Source: Martelella mediterranea
GTDB taxonomy: Bacteria > Pseudomonadota > Alphaproteobacteria > Rhizobiales > Rhizobiaceae
Direction: 5' to 3'
Length of the DNA: 64,000 bases
Assembly: GCF_004342225.1 (NCBI RefSeq)
Contig: NZ_SMAR01000012.1
Location: 41,178-105,177 of the forward strand
In this document: positions 37,217 to 46,168 of the stretch, one piece after another
Layout: each line of letters begins with the position of its first letter
Numbering within the stretch: the stretch's first letter is position 1
Notes under the pieces: generated by a model
Told to the model about the DNA's origin: nothing
Databases searched by the model: none
Seen by the model: the letters and a program-made list of their open reading frames with translations, nothing else
Position numbers and translations under genes: made by a program

Positions 37217-38525
37217 GCTCTCGCAGCACAAGGAGGCCTATGTCTGGATCTGGCTGCCAAGGCAGACTGAACCGGTTGTTGCCGGCCGCATCATGCATGA
37301 TGGCAACCGCTATGTCTTCAACTATGGCGCCAGCTATCTGGGCCGTGACGATGCGATCCCGATATATGAGCCCGAACTTCCGCTCCGTCGTGGCTTGATC
37401 GAGCCGGACGCCGGCCTGCCCATGGCGAGCTGCCTTCGGGATGGCTCGCCGGACGCATGGGGACGCAGGGTTATCCTCAACCGTCTGGTGGGCGGCAAGC
37501 CTGCCGAAGACGACACCGGCGATATCACGGAGCTGACCTATCTGCTGGAATCCGGTTCCGATCGGATCGGCGCACTCGATTTTCAGCAATCGGCGACGGA
37601 ATATGTTCCGCGTCTCAAGGCCGAGGCGTCCTATGAGGAACTGATTGAAGCTGCTGGCCGAATCGAGCGGGGCGTTCCGCTGACGCCCGCCTTGGATCAG
37701 GCGCTCAACCACGGCACTTCGATCGGCGGTGCTCGGCCGAAGGCGCTAATCGACCGCGGTGACCGAAAGCTGATCGCCAAGTTCTCTTCGAGCAACGATC
37801 TTCATAGCGTCGTAAAGGCCGAATTCATCGCGATGCGGCTTGCGGCGGCCTGCGGCCTCAACGTTGCGCCGGTCTCGATGACCTCTGCCGCGAACAAGGA
37901 TGTCCTCCTGATCGAACGCTTCGACCGCGTCAAAGGAGACAATGGCTGGCAGAGGAAGGCCATGGTCTCGGCTCTGACCATGTTCGGCCTCGATGAAATG
38001 ATGGCGCGCTATGCTTCCTACGAGAACCTCGCCGAAATTATCCGCCACCGGTTCACCCAGCCAAAGGAAACGCTGAAGGAACTCTTCGGGCGGCTCTGCT
38101 TCAACATCCTGTGCGGCAACACCGACGATCACGCCCGCAATCATGCAGCCTTCTGGGACGGCAGGATGCTGACGCTTACACCTGCCTATGACATCTGCCC
38201 GCAGGGCCGAACCGGCAATGAAGCGACGCAGGCTATGCTGATCGGCGGAGACAACCGCATGAGCACGCTGAAGAGCTGCATCGATGCGGCTGCCAATTTC
38301 CTGCTGAGCGAGGTCGAGGCCGTTTCGATCATCGAGGGCCAGATTGCGACCATTGCAAACGAATGGGATCGCGTTTGTGAAGAGGCGCGACTGAGCGAGA
38401 CGGACATGAAGCTGCTAGCCGGACGTCAGTTTCTAAACGCATACTGCGTCGATGGTCTCGCCGACAGCAATGCGACTCTGGCGGAAACGTTCATTCACGC
38501 ACGAAGGCGGATTGCAAGCATCTGA
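37206..38525 (+). CDS. hipA: HipA-type serine/threonine kinase toxin
   Basis: A 439-aa kinase. The phosphate-binding loop SIGGARPK lies at residues 172-179, the catalytic loop NTDDHARN at 305-312 and the metal-binding YDICP at 328-332. E. coli HipA phosphorylates GltX and induces persistence; other HipA proteins have other targets. All key residues are present, so this copy should be active. ATG codons at 37203 and 37206 are both possible and overlap hipB. Confidence 0.92.
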   Translation: MTSRLSQHKEAYVWIWLPRQTEPVVAGRIMHDGNRYVFNYGASYLGRDDAIPIYEPELPLRRGLIEPDAGLPMASCLRDGSPDAWGRRVILNRLVGGKPAEDDTGDITELTYLLESGSDRIGALDFQQSATEYVPRLKAEASYEELIEAAGRIERGVPLTPALDQALNHGTSIGGARPKALIDRGDRKLIAKFSSSNDLHSVVKAEFIAMRLAAACGLNVAPVSMTSAANKDVLLIERFDRVKGDNGWQRKAMVSALTMFGLDEMMARYASYENLAEIIRHRFTQPKETLKELFGRLCFNILCGNTDDHARNHAAFWDGRMLTLTPAYDICPQGRTGNEATQAMLIGGDNRMSTLKSCIDAAANFLLSEVEAVSIIEGQIATIANEWDRVCEEARLSETDMKLLAGRQFLNAYCVDGLADSNATLAETFIHARRRIASI

Positions 38526-38709
38526 CCATGATCGGTGTGGATTAATCATTTCGCTGCCTGTTGTCTGAAAGGGAGCCGATGCGGTCAGTCTGTCCGCTGT
38601 GACGTTGATGGTGGGATGGTCAGGCTAGCGTGAACCCTCCTGTCGCCCGTAGTGTTGCTGATGAACAGATTTCATGGCAGGACAATCTCCAAACTGATGG
38701 AGAGCCGAC

Positions 38710-40323
38710 ATGGCCGCGCCTGGCGAAGAGCTTAAATCGATCCTACAGAACCATCCTGCGGCCCCGTTCCTGTTCGTGGGCTCGGGTTTCTCGCGACGAT
38801 ATCTAGGTCTGGGTGATTGGGCTGGGCTACTGCAGCATTTCTGCAAACCAATTAAAGATTTTGGCTACTACAGCTCGAAGGCGGACGGCGACCTGCCTGC
38901 AGCCGCGTCTAGCATGGCGCATGACTATAATGAATGGTGGTGGTCTGCGCCTGAAATGGCAGACAATCGGAATCGGTTCTCAGGCATCGTCAAAGGGAGC
39001 GCCGATGCTTTGAAGGTGGAGATTGCCAACTATCTAGGCCAATTCTCTTTGGAGGATGCACGAAAGTCGGAATTCGGCAGCGAGATCGCCGCTTTATCCA
39101 AAATTGCCGTGGATGGGATCATCACTACGAACTGGGACTTCTTCCTGGATGAATTATTCCCAGACTACAAGGTCTTTGTAGGACAGGAGGAACTGCTATT
39201 CGCGAATCCGCAGTCGATCGGCGAAATCTACAAAATCCACGGCTCGGCGAGCGATCCACAAAGTCTTGTCTTGACGGCCGAAGATTATGCTGAGTTTAAC
39301 GAGAGAAACCCATATCTAGCGGCTAAACTAGTCACGATCTTCGTTGAGCATCCGATCATTTTCTTCGGATATTCGATTACGGATCCCCACATCCGCGCAC
39401 TAATCTCGTCGATCGCCAAATGCCTGCCTAAAGACAAGATTGACGCTTTCCAGCAGAATCTCATTTTCATCCAGCGAACCAAAGACGATGAGGAACCTGT
39501 TATCGAGAAGACGACGATCCAATCCGGCGAATTCAGTGTAACGATGATGGTGGCGAAGTTCTCGGACTTTGGTCAGGTCTACGCAGCGTTATCGGAGTCG
39601 AAGCGTAAGATGCCCGCAAGAGTGCTACGCTTCTTCAAGGAGCAACTTTACGAATTGGTGCATGCACCAGTAGAAAGCGAAAAGAAGATCGCGGTCGTCG
39701 ACTACGACGAGATCGGTTCAGCGGAATCTGTCGAGTTTGTAGTCGGGGTGGGTGTTGCCCAGCGTCAGCAGGATTTGGGGGCCAAAGTCGAAAAAGCGGT
39801 TGAAAGTGCCTTTGCGAAGAAAGGCTATGCGGGAATTTCCCCTGAAGAGGTGTTTATCGATTGTCTCGAAGACACCTCAAAGTATCAAGCGTCCGATCTG
39901 CTCAGCTCAGCTTTCCCAGCCTACGCCAGATCAAATCGAACGTTCATTCCGATTTTCAGGTACCTAAATGCCGCAGGAATAAAGTCGGAGGATGACCTAG
40001 CCAAGTCAAACTACGAAGGCGCGAAGAAAGTTGTTGGGAAGCTGCGGAAGGCCGATTACACGCTGCCCTCTTACGCCGGGCGATACAAATCGTCATTCGT
40101 CGGCCTTTCAACTAAGTCGATTATTGAAAAGGCTTCAGGTCCTGCCGAGGCCTTGCTTATGGTGGCGTTCCAGCCTGTTGTTGATATAGATCGGCAGGAA
40201 TTGCGCCAGTTCCTCCGCAATAATTTGGGCAGCTTTGAACCGGAGCCTTACAGGACAGCATATCGAAAGGCTGTCTGCTTGGTTGATCGGTTATTGTACG
40301 GTTTTGATACCGATCCCGATTGA
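38710..40323 (+). CDS. SIR2-domain protein, probable anti-phage NADase
   Basis: A 537-aa protein. The first 250 residues form a SIR2_2-type domain: VGSGFS (23-28), TTNWD (139-143), the catalytic histidine in KIHG (175-178) and GYSITDPHI (220-228). Stand-alone bacterial SIR2 domains of this class commonly degrade NAD+ during phage infection. The C-terminal 280 residues match nothing I recognise and may be the phage sensor; they do not look like a SLOG or STAND module. It is monocistronic, 185 bp after hipA. Confidence 0.82.
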   Translation: MAAPGEELKSILQNHPAAPFLFVGSGFSRRYLGLGDWAGLLQHFCKPIKDFGYYSSKADGDLPAAASSMAHDYNEWWWSAPEMADNRNRFSGIVKGSADALKVEIANYLGQFSLEDARKSEFGSEIAALSKIAVDGIITTNWDFFLDELFPDYKVFVGQEELLFANPQSIGEIYKIHGSASDPQSLVLTAEDYAEFNERNPYLAAKLVTIFVEHPIIFFGYSITDPHIRALISSIAKCLPKDKIDAFQQNLIFIQRTKDDEEPVIEKTTIQSGEFSVTMMVAKFSDFGQVYAALSESKRKMPARVLRFFKEQLYELVHAPVESEKKIAVVDYDEIGSAESVEFVVGVGVAQRQQDLGAKVEKAVESAFAKKGYAGISPEEVFIDCLEDTSKYQASDLLSSAFPAYARSNRTFIPIFRYLNAAGIKSEDDLAKSNYEGAKKVVGKLRKADYTLPSYAGRYKSSFVGLSTKSIIEKASGPAEALLMVAFQPVVDIDRQELRQFLRNNLGSFEPEPYRTAYRKAVCLVDRLLYGFDTDPD

Positions 40324-40413
40324 CGCCCCTATGTCCGTCTAGGGTGCGTAAGGAACTATATTGGACTGTTCGCTTTCCAGTCGTCTATGGTTTTGCCTTG
40401 GGTACTACCCAAG

Positions 40414-41157
40414 CTAGCCTTCAAGCAGAGGATAAACTTCGGGATCGAGTTCACCATTCAATCTGTAGCGTAAATACCGCCCTACTAACGACCAAGCCCG
40501 ACCTGCAGTCTTTTGGTTGGTGGCCGCGTCGACTTCGGTTCTGTCGCCATGCCGAGATGCCTTTGAAACGTCCGAAAGCGACCTGACGTAGGCTTCATCA
40601 ACTCGCAATGTCCGCCTTAAGTTTTTCCATTGCTCCGTTCGGTTGACGTTTGGCGAGATTAGACGCGCAAGGCTATCAGCCACTCTGCCGCAGGCTGTCG
40701 GCGAATAATGCGCTTTCCCGAGCGTCATCAAAATGTCGGAAAGGACAAGGCCGCACTTGAGGTCGACCAGGCTGATATCGGAGAGGGCCTCCAGATCATC
40801 GTCGGTGAAGTCGTGCATAGCGGCAAGCGATCGGTCGCCTAATACGTAGGCCCGAACTTCTCCGTTAGGAAGAATGACCCTGTCGAGGTTCACCGAGTAC
40901 GGAATGCCCTTTACGAATCCGGCGGTCTCTACAAAAGTCCGGGCGACGTCCCAAGCTACTAAAAACAGATCGCTTGCGATCTCCTCATTGACAACCGATG
41001 TGGTAACCCGAACGCGAATCCGACCCACAAACACAATCACCTCGTACTCGACCTCGGGCGTAGATTGTGTCTCCTGCCGCAGAAACTTTGGTCGGTAGTC
41101 CAGGGTAAGCGGAGCCGCCTCCGGTTCGATCTTGCCTTCGTAGATCAGTGTCTGCAC
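40414..41157 (-). CDS. Hypothetical protein
   Basis: A 247-aa soluble protein of unknown function, convergent with the SIR2 gene (90 bp between stops). The N-terminal half is strand-rich (YEVIVFVGRIRVRVTTSVV, GEVRAYVLGDRSLAA). The C-terminal half is helical and ends ELDPEVYPLLEG. No signal peptide or metal motif is visible. The opposite orientation makes a role as a SIR2 partner uncertain. Confidence 0.6.
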   Translation of the reverse strand: MQTLIYEGKIEPEAAPLTLDYRPKFLRQETQSTPEVEYEVIVFVGRIRVRVTTSVVNEEIASDLFLVAWDVARTFVETAGFVKGIPYSVNLDRVILPNGEVRAYVLGDRSLAAMHDFTDDDLEALSDISLVDLKCGLVLSDILMTLGKAHYSPTACGRVADSLARLISPNVNRTEQWKNLRRTLRVDEAYVRSLSDVSKASRHGDRTEVDAATNQKTAGRAWSLVGRYLRYRLNGELDPEVYPLLEG

Positions 41158-41430
41158 TACGCTCTCCTGCCAGTCAGCCGATAAACTTGATCAGGATTGC
41201 TTATACTTCAAGAACTCTGTTTGTAAGAAATTATCATCGCACGTGGAGCGATCCACACTACATCAGAGTTATGGACGTCACCTCATGTGTGCGGCCGATT
41301 CAGTTCTGACGCCCTAAATGGGGGCGCTTTCCAGACTGGCCGGTTTGCGTGTTACATGATAGCGATCCAACCGTCCGAGTGCTAATCAGGCAGCAACCAC
41401 TCGAAATGGCGTTGCCGAACCAGAGCGCTA

Positions 41431-42246
41431 ATGATGCGGATACTCGTTACAGCCGATTGGCACCTGGACTTATGGTGGCGAAGCTATCGCGATCCTTTTG
41501 CGACGTTCAGGTCGATTCTCGAAGGGCTCGATGCCCTTGTGCTGGCGGGTGATCTCGCGAACAACCCATTGCTGAACTGGCCGAGAGGCCTGGAGCAGCT
41601 GGCACGCCTGATTGATCCGGCAAAGGTATTTATCCTGCCGGGCAACCACGACTATTATCAGTGGCAACTCGACGGCGACGAGCAGCTGAAGTCATTGGTG
41701 GAAGATGCCGGTATGCGCTTTATCCAGAAGGAGGCGCTGGAACTCGGTGGTATCCGGTTCCTTTGCTGCACGCTTTGGACCGATCTCTGTCTGACCGGGG
41801 ATCGTGGAGCTGCTACCCGGCAGGCGAGCTATCGTATGACCGATTATGATCGGATCCGAGTCGACGGGAGAATGGTGTGCCCCGATGATTCGATTCGAGT
41901 TCATGCGGACCATCTCGAATGGTTGACGCGAGAAATCCAGGAGCCTTTTGACGGTCGTACCATCATCGTCAGCCATCATGCGCCCAGTCCATGTGTGGCA
42001 GGACCTGTCGATGATCTGACGCCTTGTTTCGCTTCCGATCTGGATGGGTGGATTTTGCACCATAGCCCCGACTTATGGCTGTTTGGGCATACGCACCGCC
42101 ACCTGAGCGGAAAAGTTGGAAGAACGCCGATCGTGAACGTTTCTTTCGGGTATCCGGAAAACGTCAGTGCTGGTGCGGAAGTCGATGTGTTGCTGCGCGG
42201 TCTGATTGATACAGACAATACCAGTCTGTTGGCGCGGGAAGCTTAG
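41431..42246 (+). CDS. Metallophosphoesterase (copy 2)
   Basis: A 271-aa calcineurin-like phosphoesterase, paralogous to the minus-strand gene at 35050-35844. The metal ligands are LVTADWHLD, LVLAGDLANNP, LPGNHDYYQ, IIVSHHAPSP and LFGHTHRHL. The start may be 41431 or 41434. The two copies lie in inverted orientation about 5.6 kb apart and enclose kptA, hipBA, SIR2 and a hypothetical gene. Confidence 0.88.
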   Translation: MMRILVTADWHLDLWWRSYRDPFATFRSILEGLDALVLAGDLANNPLLNWPRGLEQLARLIDPAKVFILPGNHDYYQWQLDGDEQLKSLVEDAGMRFIQKEALELGGIRFLCCTLWTDLCLTGDRGAATRQASYRMTDYDRIRVDGRMVCPDDSIRVHADHLEWLTREIQEPFDGRTIIVSHHAPSPCVAGPVDDLTPCFASDLDGWILHHSPDLWLFGHTHRHLSGKVGRTPIVNVSFGYPENVSAGAEVDVLLRGLIDTDNTSLLAREA

Positions 42247-42949
42247 CACCGGCTGATCGGCGTCGCGCGGCATCTATTTTTCAATTCATGGGTAAGGGGC
42301 GAAATCAGTAGGCGCCCGATTGGGAAGGCGACGAGGCCTCCGAGGCACTACCGTTGTTGTTTGTCAGATGAGGCTGCAATATCCGGGAATAAGTGGTAAC
42401 AGCTGGGAACGGTCGCGAAAGCCCGGTATATCAGGGGATCTGGCAATAGAACGGGCAGGCATTCTGTGCAGCGCTTTTGACAGCATGACACACTTCAAAG
42501 CAGCCTGCAGAGGGAACGCGCGCCGACTGCGGTCAACTTTTTCAATCAGCGTGAATATGAGAGTACTCGAGCGCTGTGCGCCATAAGGTGGCTTATGGAA
42601 CTGAAGTGGCGTCTCGCCTCTGATCGCCCGAAACATAAGGCTTTGCGGGCTGCGGGGGATTTTCGCGGGCTGGCCTCAAATGCGCTTAGGACGGGCTTCA
42701 AAAGCCCTTTGAGCTACCCTTCCAATGCCCTATAGAGCCGCCAAATTTGAATCCGAACATGGAAGTTGCTGTCATGTTCGTGAATTTATGAGATGTTTCA
42801 GATCATTAGCTGAAAATACTGCCTGACAAACATGGTAGTGAGGCCTGTTCGCCATTGACTAGAAAGCGACCCGATCAAGTTTCTTGCCTTGCTGTTGTGG
42901 GCGAATATTGGTTTACTGCGCACCACGATAAAACCACTGGTGCTCGCTT
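42247..42949. other. Gene-poor region upstream of the helicase module
   Basis: I find no convincing gene in these 703 bases. Two inverted repeats stand out: 42755-42761 with 42773-42779 (GAACATG/CATGTTC), and 42796-42801 with 42810-42815 (TTTCAG/CTGAAA). The DNA becomes AT-richer after about 42,720. The last 200 bases probably contain the promoter and operator of the 42,950 gene. Confidence 0.45.
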
Positions 42950-43819
42950 TTGCAAAAAATCCGGCCAAATCTAATTCCGCCAACTTACGGCGCCGTCACG
43001 CAGGGGACTGTGTTTTCGTGTGCGAAGGCTTCGCGTTACGAGCTTTGTGAAATACATGGGCTAACAATTACGGCCCGATGCGATGTAGCTCAGCAAAAAT
43101 ATCCCGTCCTAAATTACCTTCCGCTCGTCAAACTCCATGACTGGATCAGACGTGACGGACTCGACATTCTTGTGGAACGCGAGAGTCGGAATATGAAGGG
43201 GACACTGAATAAGATGCTGAAGCAAGCACAAATCTCTGAAGCATTGCTTAGGGCAGTGTCGTTGAAACAAGTTGCAGAAACACATTTTCCGATCGGTAAG
43301 GGCAACAAGGCCCATAAAGAAGCTAGTCGCCGGTTCCACGAACTTGTTGAAGAGAATAGAAGCTTTGAGGCTTTACTCAAGAAGTCCCCCAACGAAGTCT
43401 TTTCTTGGTTCGTTGAACACCGACCAAAGGATGTCGAGGCGTTAGTACGTCAACTCAGTCGACACCAGGTTTTGGGCCATTATTTCCTCGAAAAAATCTC
43501 AGAAGAAGAAGATGGAAGCGCCACTGGTTACGTTTGCTTGCTGAGAGAGGTTATTACGCTACCACGCAGCGTTGCGGAAAGGCTTGGTAGAGGATTAGAT
43601 CAAGGAACTTATCAAAGCATATGCGCTGGCGAGGTCTTCGAGAATGGACTTTGTATTCAAAAGAACGACCTTGCTATGCCCGTGGTTGAAATAGGTTCGC
43701 CCACCATCGAACATATTTTACAATCGTTCGCCCAGCTGTTCGGACGCATAGGGGTCGCGGACCCCGTTGAAGACGTGATCGGTGGTATTGTTGAGCACTG
43801 CATTTCAAGCGATAGGTGA
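42950..43819 (+). CDS. Hypothetical protein of the helicase-linked pair
   Basis: A 289-aa soluble protein. It begins with a TTG codon; an in-frame stop at 42929 excludes a longer form, and no ATG occurs before the middle of the gene. The N-terminal segment contains TQGTVFSCAKASRY, a GLTITARCDVAQQK element and LPLVKLHDW, which suggests a compact conserved domain with two cysteines. The middle is helical and charged. It ends 8 bases before the helicase gene, so they are one operon. I do not recognise the family. A sensor, effector or nuclease accessory role is inferred only from coupling. Confidence 0.7.
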   Translation: MQKIRPNLIPPTYGAVTQGTVFSCAKASRYELCEIHGLTITARCDVAQQKYPVLNYLPLVKLHDWIRRDGLDILVERESRNMKGTLNKMLKQAQISEALLRAVSLKQVAETHFPIGKGNKAHKEASRRFHELVEENRSFEALLKKSPNEVFSWFVEHRPKDVEALVRQLSRHQVLGHYFLEKISEEEDGSATGYVCLLREVITLPRSVAERLGRGLDQGTYQSICAGEVFENGLCIQKNDLAMPVVEIGSPTIEHILQSFAQLFGRIGVADPVEDVIGGIVEHCISSDR

Positions 43820-43827
43820 CGTAAAAT

Positions 43828-46131
43828 ATGAAGTATATCTGCATTGATGACGGGGCTCTCACAGAACTTATCTCTGGGCGCGAGTATCAGTCTATTGACT
43901 TCGAGGAGGGCGATCGCCTCGTCAAGTCTCTTTTTGGATATGTCTCTTTCGTTGCGAAAATGCGAAAGATTACGCTCTTCCAAGATAGCGAGGGCGCCTT
44001 TCTCACGACACCAGGGCCTTGGAAACGGAAAAAGTATCTAGTCATTGACTGTGAGATGTCAGCCTTGTTCACGCAGCTTCGATCTGGAGAGTCCCTTCAG
44101 TCTTTCCAGAAACTATTGCGGTTTTGCGCTAAGTATTGGTCGGGCGGAGTTCTTAACAATTCGGAAAAAATCGTCTCAGGCTCGTCCAAAGCAATTATCT
44201 TCCCTCTCGCATACTCTACGAGGCCGTATCGTATTGCGATCGAACGCGCTCCGATGGCCGATCGCTTGAAGAGACGGGACATGGACGGGCATTTCTTGCT
44301 GGTTTACAAGACGGGCTGGGAAGGTGCCAACTCATCAACAGAAACACCTGATGAAGCCAATTTCCGCCGAGTTTTTGATCGCCTGCAGGAAATCTACTCG
44401 GTGACTTCAAAAGCCCACGCTCAGGTAGACAAAGTAAGTGGGCATGAGCAAATAGCTGTCACAAACCTTGACCAGGACATTAAGCCTGTACATTCGCTAC
44501 ACAACCCATTTGATGATTGGGTTCCGCGCTTAACAGCTCGTCAGAAGAAGTTTGTTTTTGCGAACGCAAATACACCGCACCGTCTGCTCGGGCCAGCCGG
44601 GACTGGAAAAACACTGTCATTGCTTCTCAGGACTATCCGCGTGCTAGGTCAAGCCGAGCACGATGGAGACACTTGTAAAGCTCTACTCGTGACACACAGC
44701 GAAGCCACGAGGCAATCGATTAAGGATGCGCTGAGAGTGATTGATCCCAGTGCATATCAAGACCGAGACCCTAGAATTGAGCCAGTCTCTCTTTCGGTTG
44801 AAACACTGGCTTCCCTGTGCGCCAGCATCTTGAAACAATCGATCTCAGAGTCTGAGTTCGTGGACCGAGATGCGCAGGACTCGAAGCTTTTGCAGCAAAT
44901 GTATATCGAGCAAGCCATCGAGCGTGTGCATACTGACGACTTTCATTCCTTTAAACCACACTTGAGCCCTAAAATGAAGGCGATTTGGGAAGCCAAGGGC
45001 AATAGTGAATTGGCTGTGCTGTTTCAACACGAGATTAGTGTTCTCATTAAGGGGCGTGCCGGCGACTCATTTGACGTTTACAAAAATTGTCCTTCACTGA
45101 AATACGGTCTCCCCATTTCGGGTGACGCTGATAAGGGGTTGAGTTTTCAAGTATTTAAGCGCTACCAAGAGCAGCTTGAGGCTTCAAGCCAGTTTGATAC
45201 GGACGACGTAGTCATCTCGGCCGCTGGGCAACTTGACACCCCTATTTGGAGGCGTCGTCGTGCTAGAGAGGCCTATGACTTCATTGCCATAGACGAAACG
45301 CATCTCTTCAATATTAACGAGTTGCACATCTTCCATCATTTCACACGTCACGCTGATTCTTTACCAATTTCATTCACAGTTGATCATGCACAAGCAGTTG
45401 GTGACCGTGGTTGGAATGACGTCGATTCTTTTGCAGAGCTGTTCGGAGATGGATCACAGCTCGAAGAAGAGCAAACAGCTGTAAGCGCAGTTTTCCGAAG
45501 TTCACCGCAGATACGAGATTTCTGCCAGTCGGTTCTAGCTTCTGGTGCGACACTCTTCACTAATTTTGATGACACATTGGCTGCGACCACAAGTGCCTTC
45601 ACCAGCGAAGAAGAAAGGCGCGCTCAACCCGTACGCTTTATTGAATATGCCGATGACGCGAGGCTTGTGATGGGAGCTTTTCAGAAAGCAGAAGAGTTGC
45701 AATCGGAAACCGGTTCTTCGCGCTCTCAGGTTCTGATCACTACGCTTGACGATGACCTCTTGAAACTATTGCAAGAATACTCTTCAAACCATAATAAGCC
45801 GACTACCTTTTTGAAACGCCGAGGCGACTTCACCACGGTCGCGACTGCTGAAAAGTCTGGTCACATCGTCCTAGGGCATGCAGATTTTGTCGGGGGTCTT
45901 GAATTTGACGTTGTCGTGATAGTGGGTGTCGATAAAGGGCGAGTCCCTCAAAATGGTGAAACAGAAGTATCCAACTCGAGGAGTTTTGCCTCGTATGCTG
46001 CGCACAACAGGCTATATGTGGCTGCTTCAAGAGCTAGATTTGCGCTGAATCTCTTGGGTGTTCAATCTCGTGGACCCAGTGACCTGTTGGGAGTTGCGAT
46101 CAAGAACAAACTAATCGAGGGGATCACTTGA
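43828..46131 (+). CDS. UvrD/Rep-like SF1 helicase of a candidate defence pair
   Basis: A 767-aa protein. A unique 230-residue N-terminus precedes an SF1A motor: Q-motif LTARQKKFV (235), Walker A GPAGTGKT (255-262), Walker B IDET (488-491), VFRSS (555-559), motif V GLEFDVVVIVG (690-700) and motif VI LYVAASRAR (729-737). All ATPase and translocation motifs are present. Codon and base use are AT-richer than the neighbours, indicating recent transfer. It follows the 289-aa gene with an 8-base spacer. The architecture differs from GajB and RecD-like helicases in its long N-terminal domain. Confidence 0.82.
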   Translation: MKYICIDDGALTELISGREYQSIDFEEGDRLVKSLFGYVSFVAKMRKITLFQDSEGAFLTTPGPWKRKKYLVIDCEMSALFTQLRSGESLQSFQKLLRFCAKYWSGGVLNNSEKIVSGSSKAIIFPLAYSTRPYRIAIERAPMADRLKRRDMDGHFLLVYKTGWEGANSSTETPDEANFRRVFDRLQEIYSVTSKAHAQVDKVSGHEQIAVTNLDQDIKPVHSLHNPFDDWVPRLTARQKKFVFANANTPHRLLGPAGTGKTLSLLLRTIRVLGQAEHDGDTCKALLVTHSEATRQSIKDALRVIDPSAYQDRDPRIEPVSLSVETLASLCASILKQSISESEFVDRDAQDSKLLQQMYIEQAIERVHTDDFHSFKPHLSPKMKAIWEAKGNSELAVLFQHEISVLIKGRAGDSFDVYKNCPSLKYGLPISGDADKGLSFQVFKRYQEQLEASSQFDTDDVVISAAGQLDTPIWRRRRAREAYDFIAIDETHLFNINELHIFHHFTRHADSLPISFTVDHAQAVGDRGWNDVDSFAELFGDGSQLEEEQTAVSAVFRSSPQIRDFCQSVLASGATLFTNFDDTLAATTSAFTSEEERRAQPVRFIEYADDARLVMGAFQKAEELQSETGSSRSQVLITTLDDDLLKLLQEYSSNHNKPTTFLKRRGDFTTVATAEKSGHIVLGHADFVGGLEFDVVVIVGVDKGRVPQNGETEVSNSRSFASYAAHNRLYVAASRARFALNLLGVQSRGPSDLLGVAIKNKLIEGIT

Positions 46132-46168
46132 GGTAGCCACTTTAACCGCCCTGTGCTATCCCACACAA

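Larger units (their letters stand above)
24091..46149. mobile_element. tRNA-Thr-associated genomic island (mosaic)
   Basis: From the tRNA 3' end to the Mu-like prophage the content is accessory: an integrase fragment, a GC-rich redox cluster, IS remnants, pseudogenes, a HipBA module, KptA, SIR2 and helicase genes. Core genes resume nowhere in this span. I could not see a second copy of the tRNA 3' end, so the right boundary is undefined and the prophage may be inserted inside the island. Confidence 0.65.

Noticed and set aside
42755..42779. GAACATG/CATGTTC repeat as a possible SOS (LexA) box
   Set aside because: The alphaproteobacterial SOS box is a direct repeat (GTTCN7GTTC); this is an inverted repeat with different spacing.
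43828..46131. Identification of the helicase as Gabija GajB
   Set aside because: The protein is longer, has a large unique N-terminus, and its partner is not an OLD-family nuclease.
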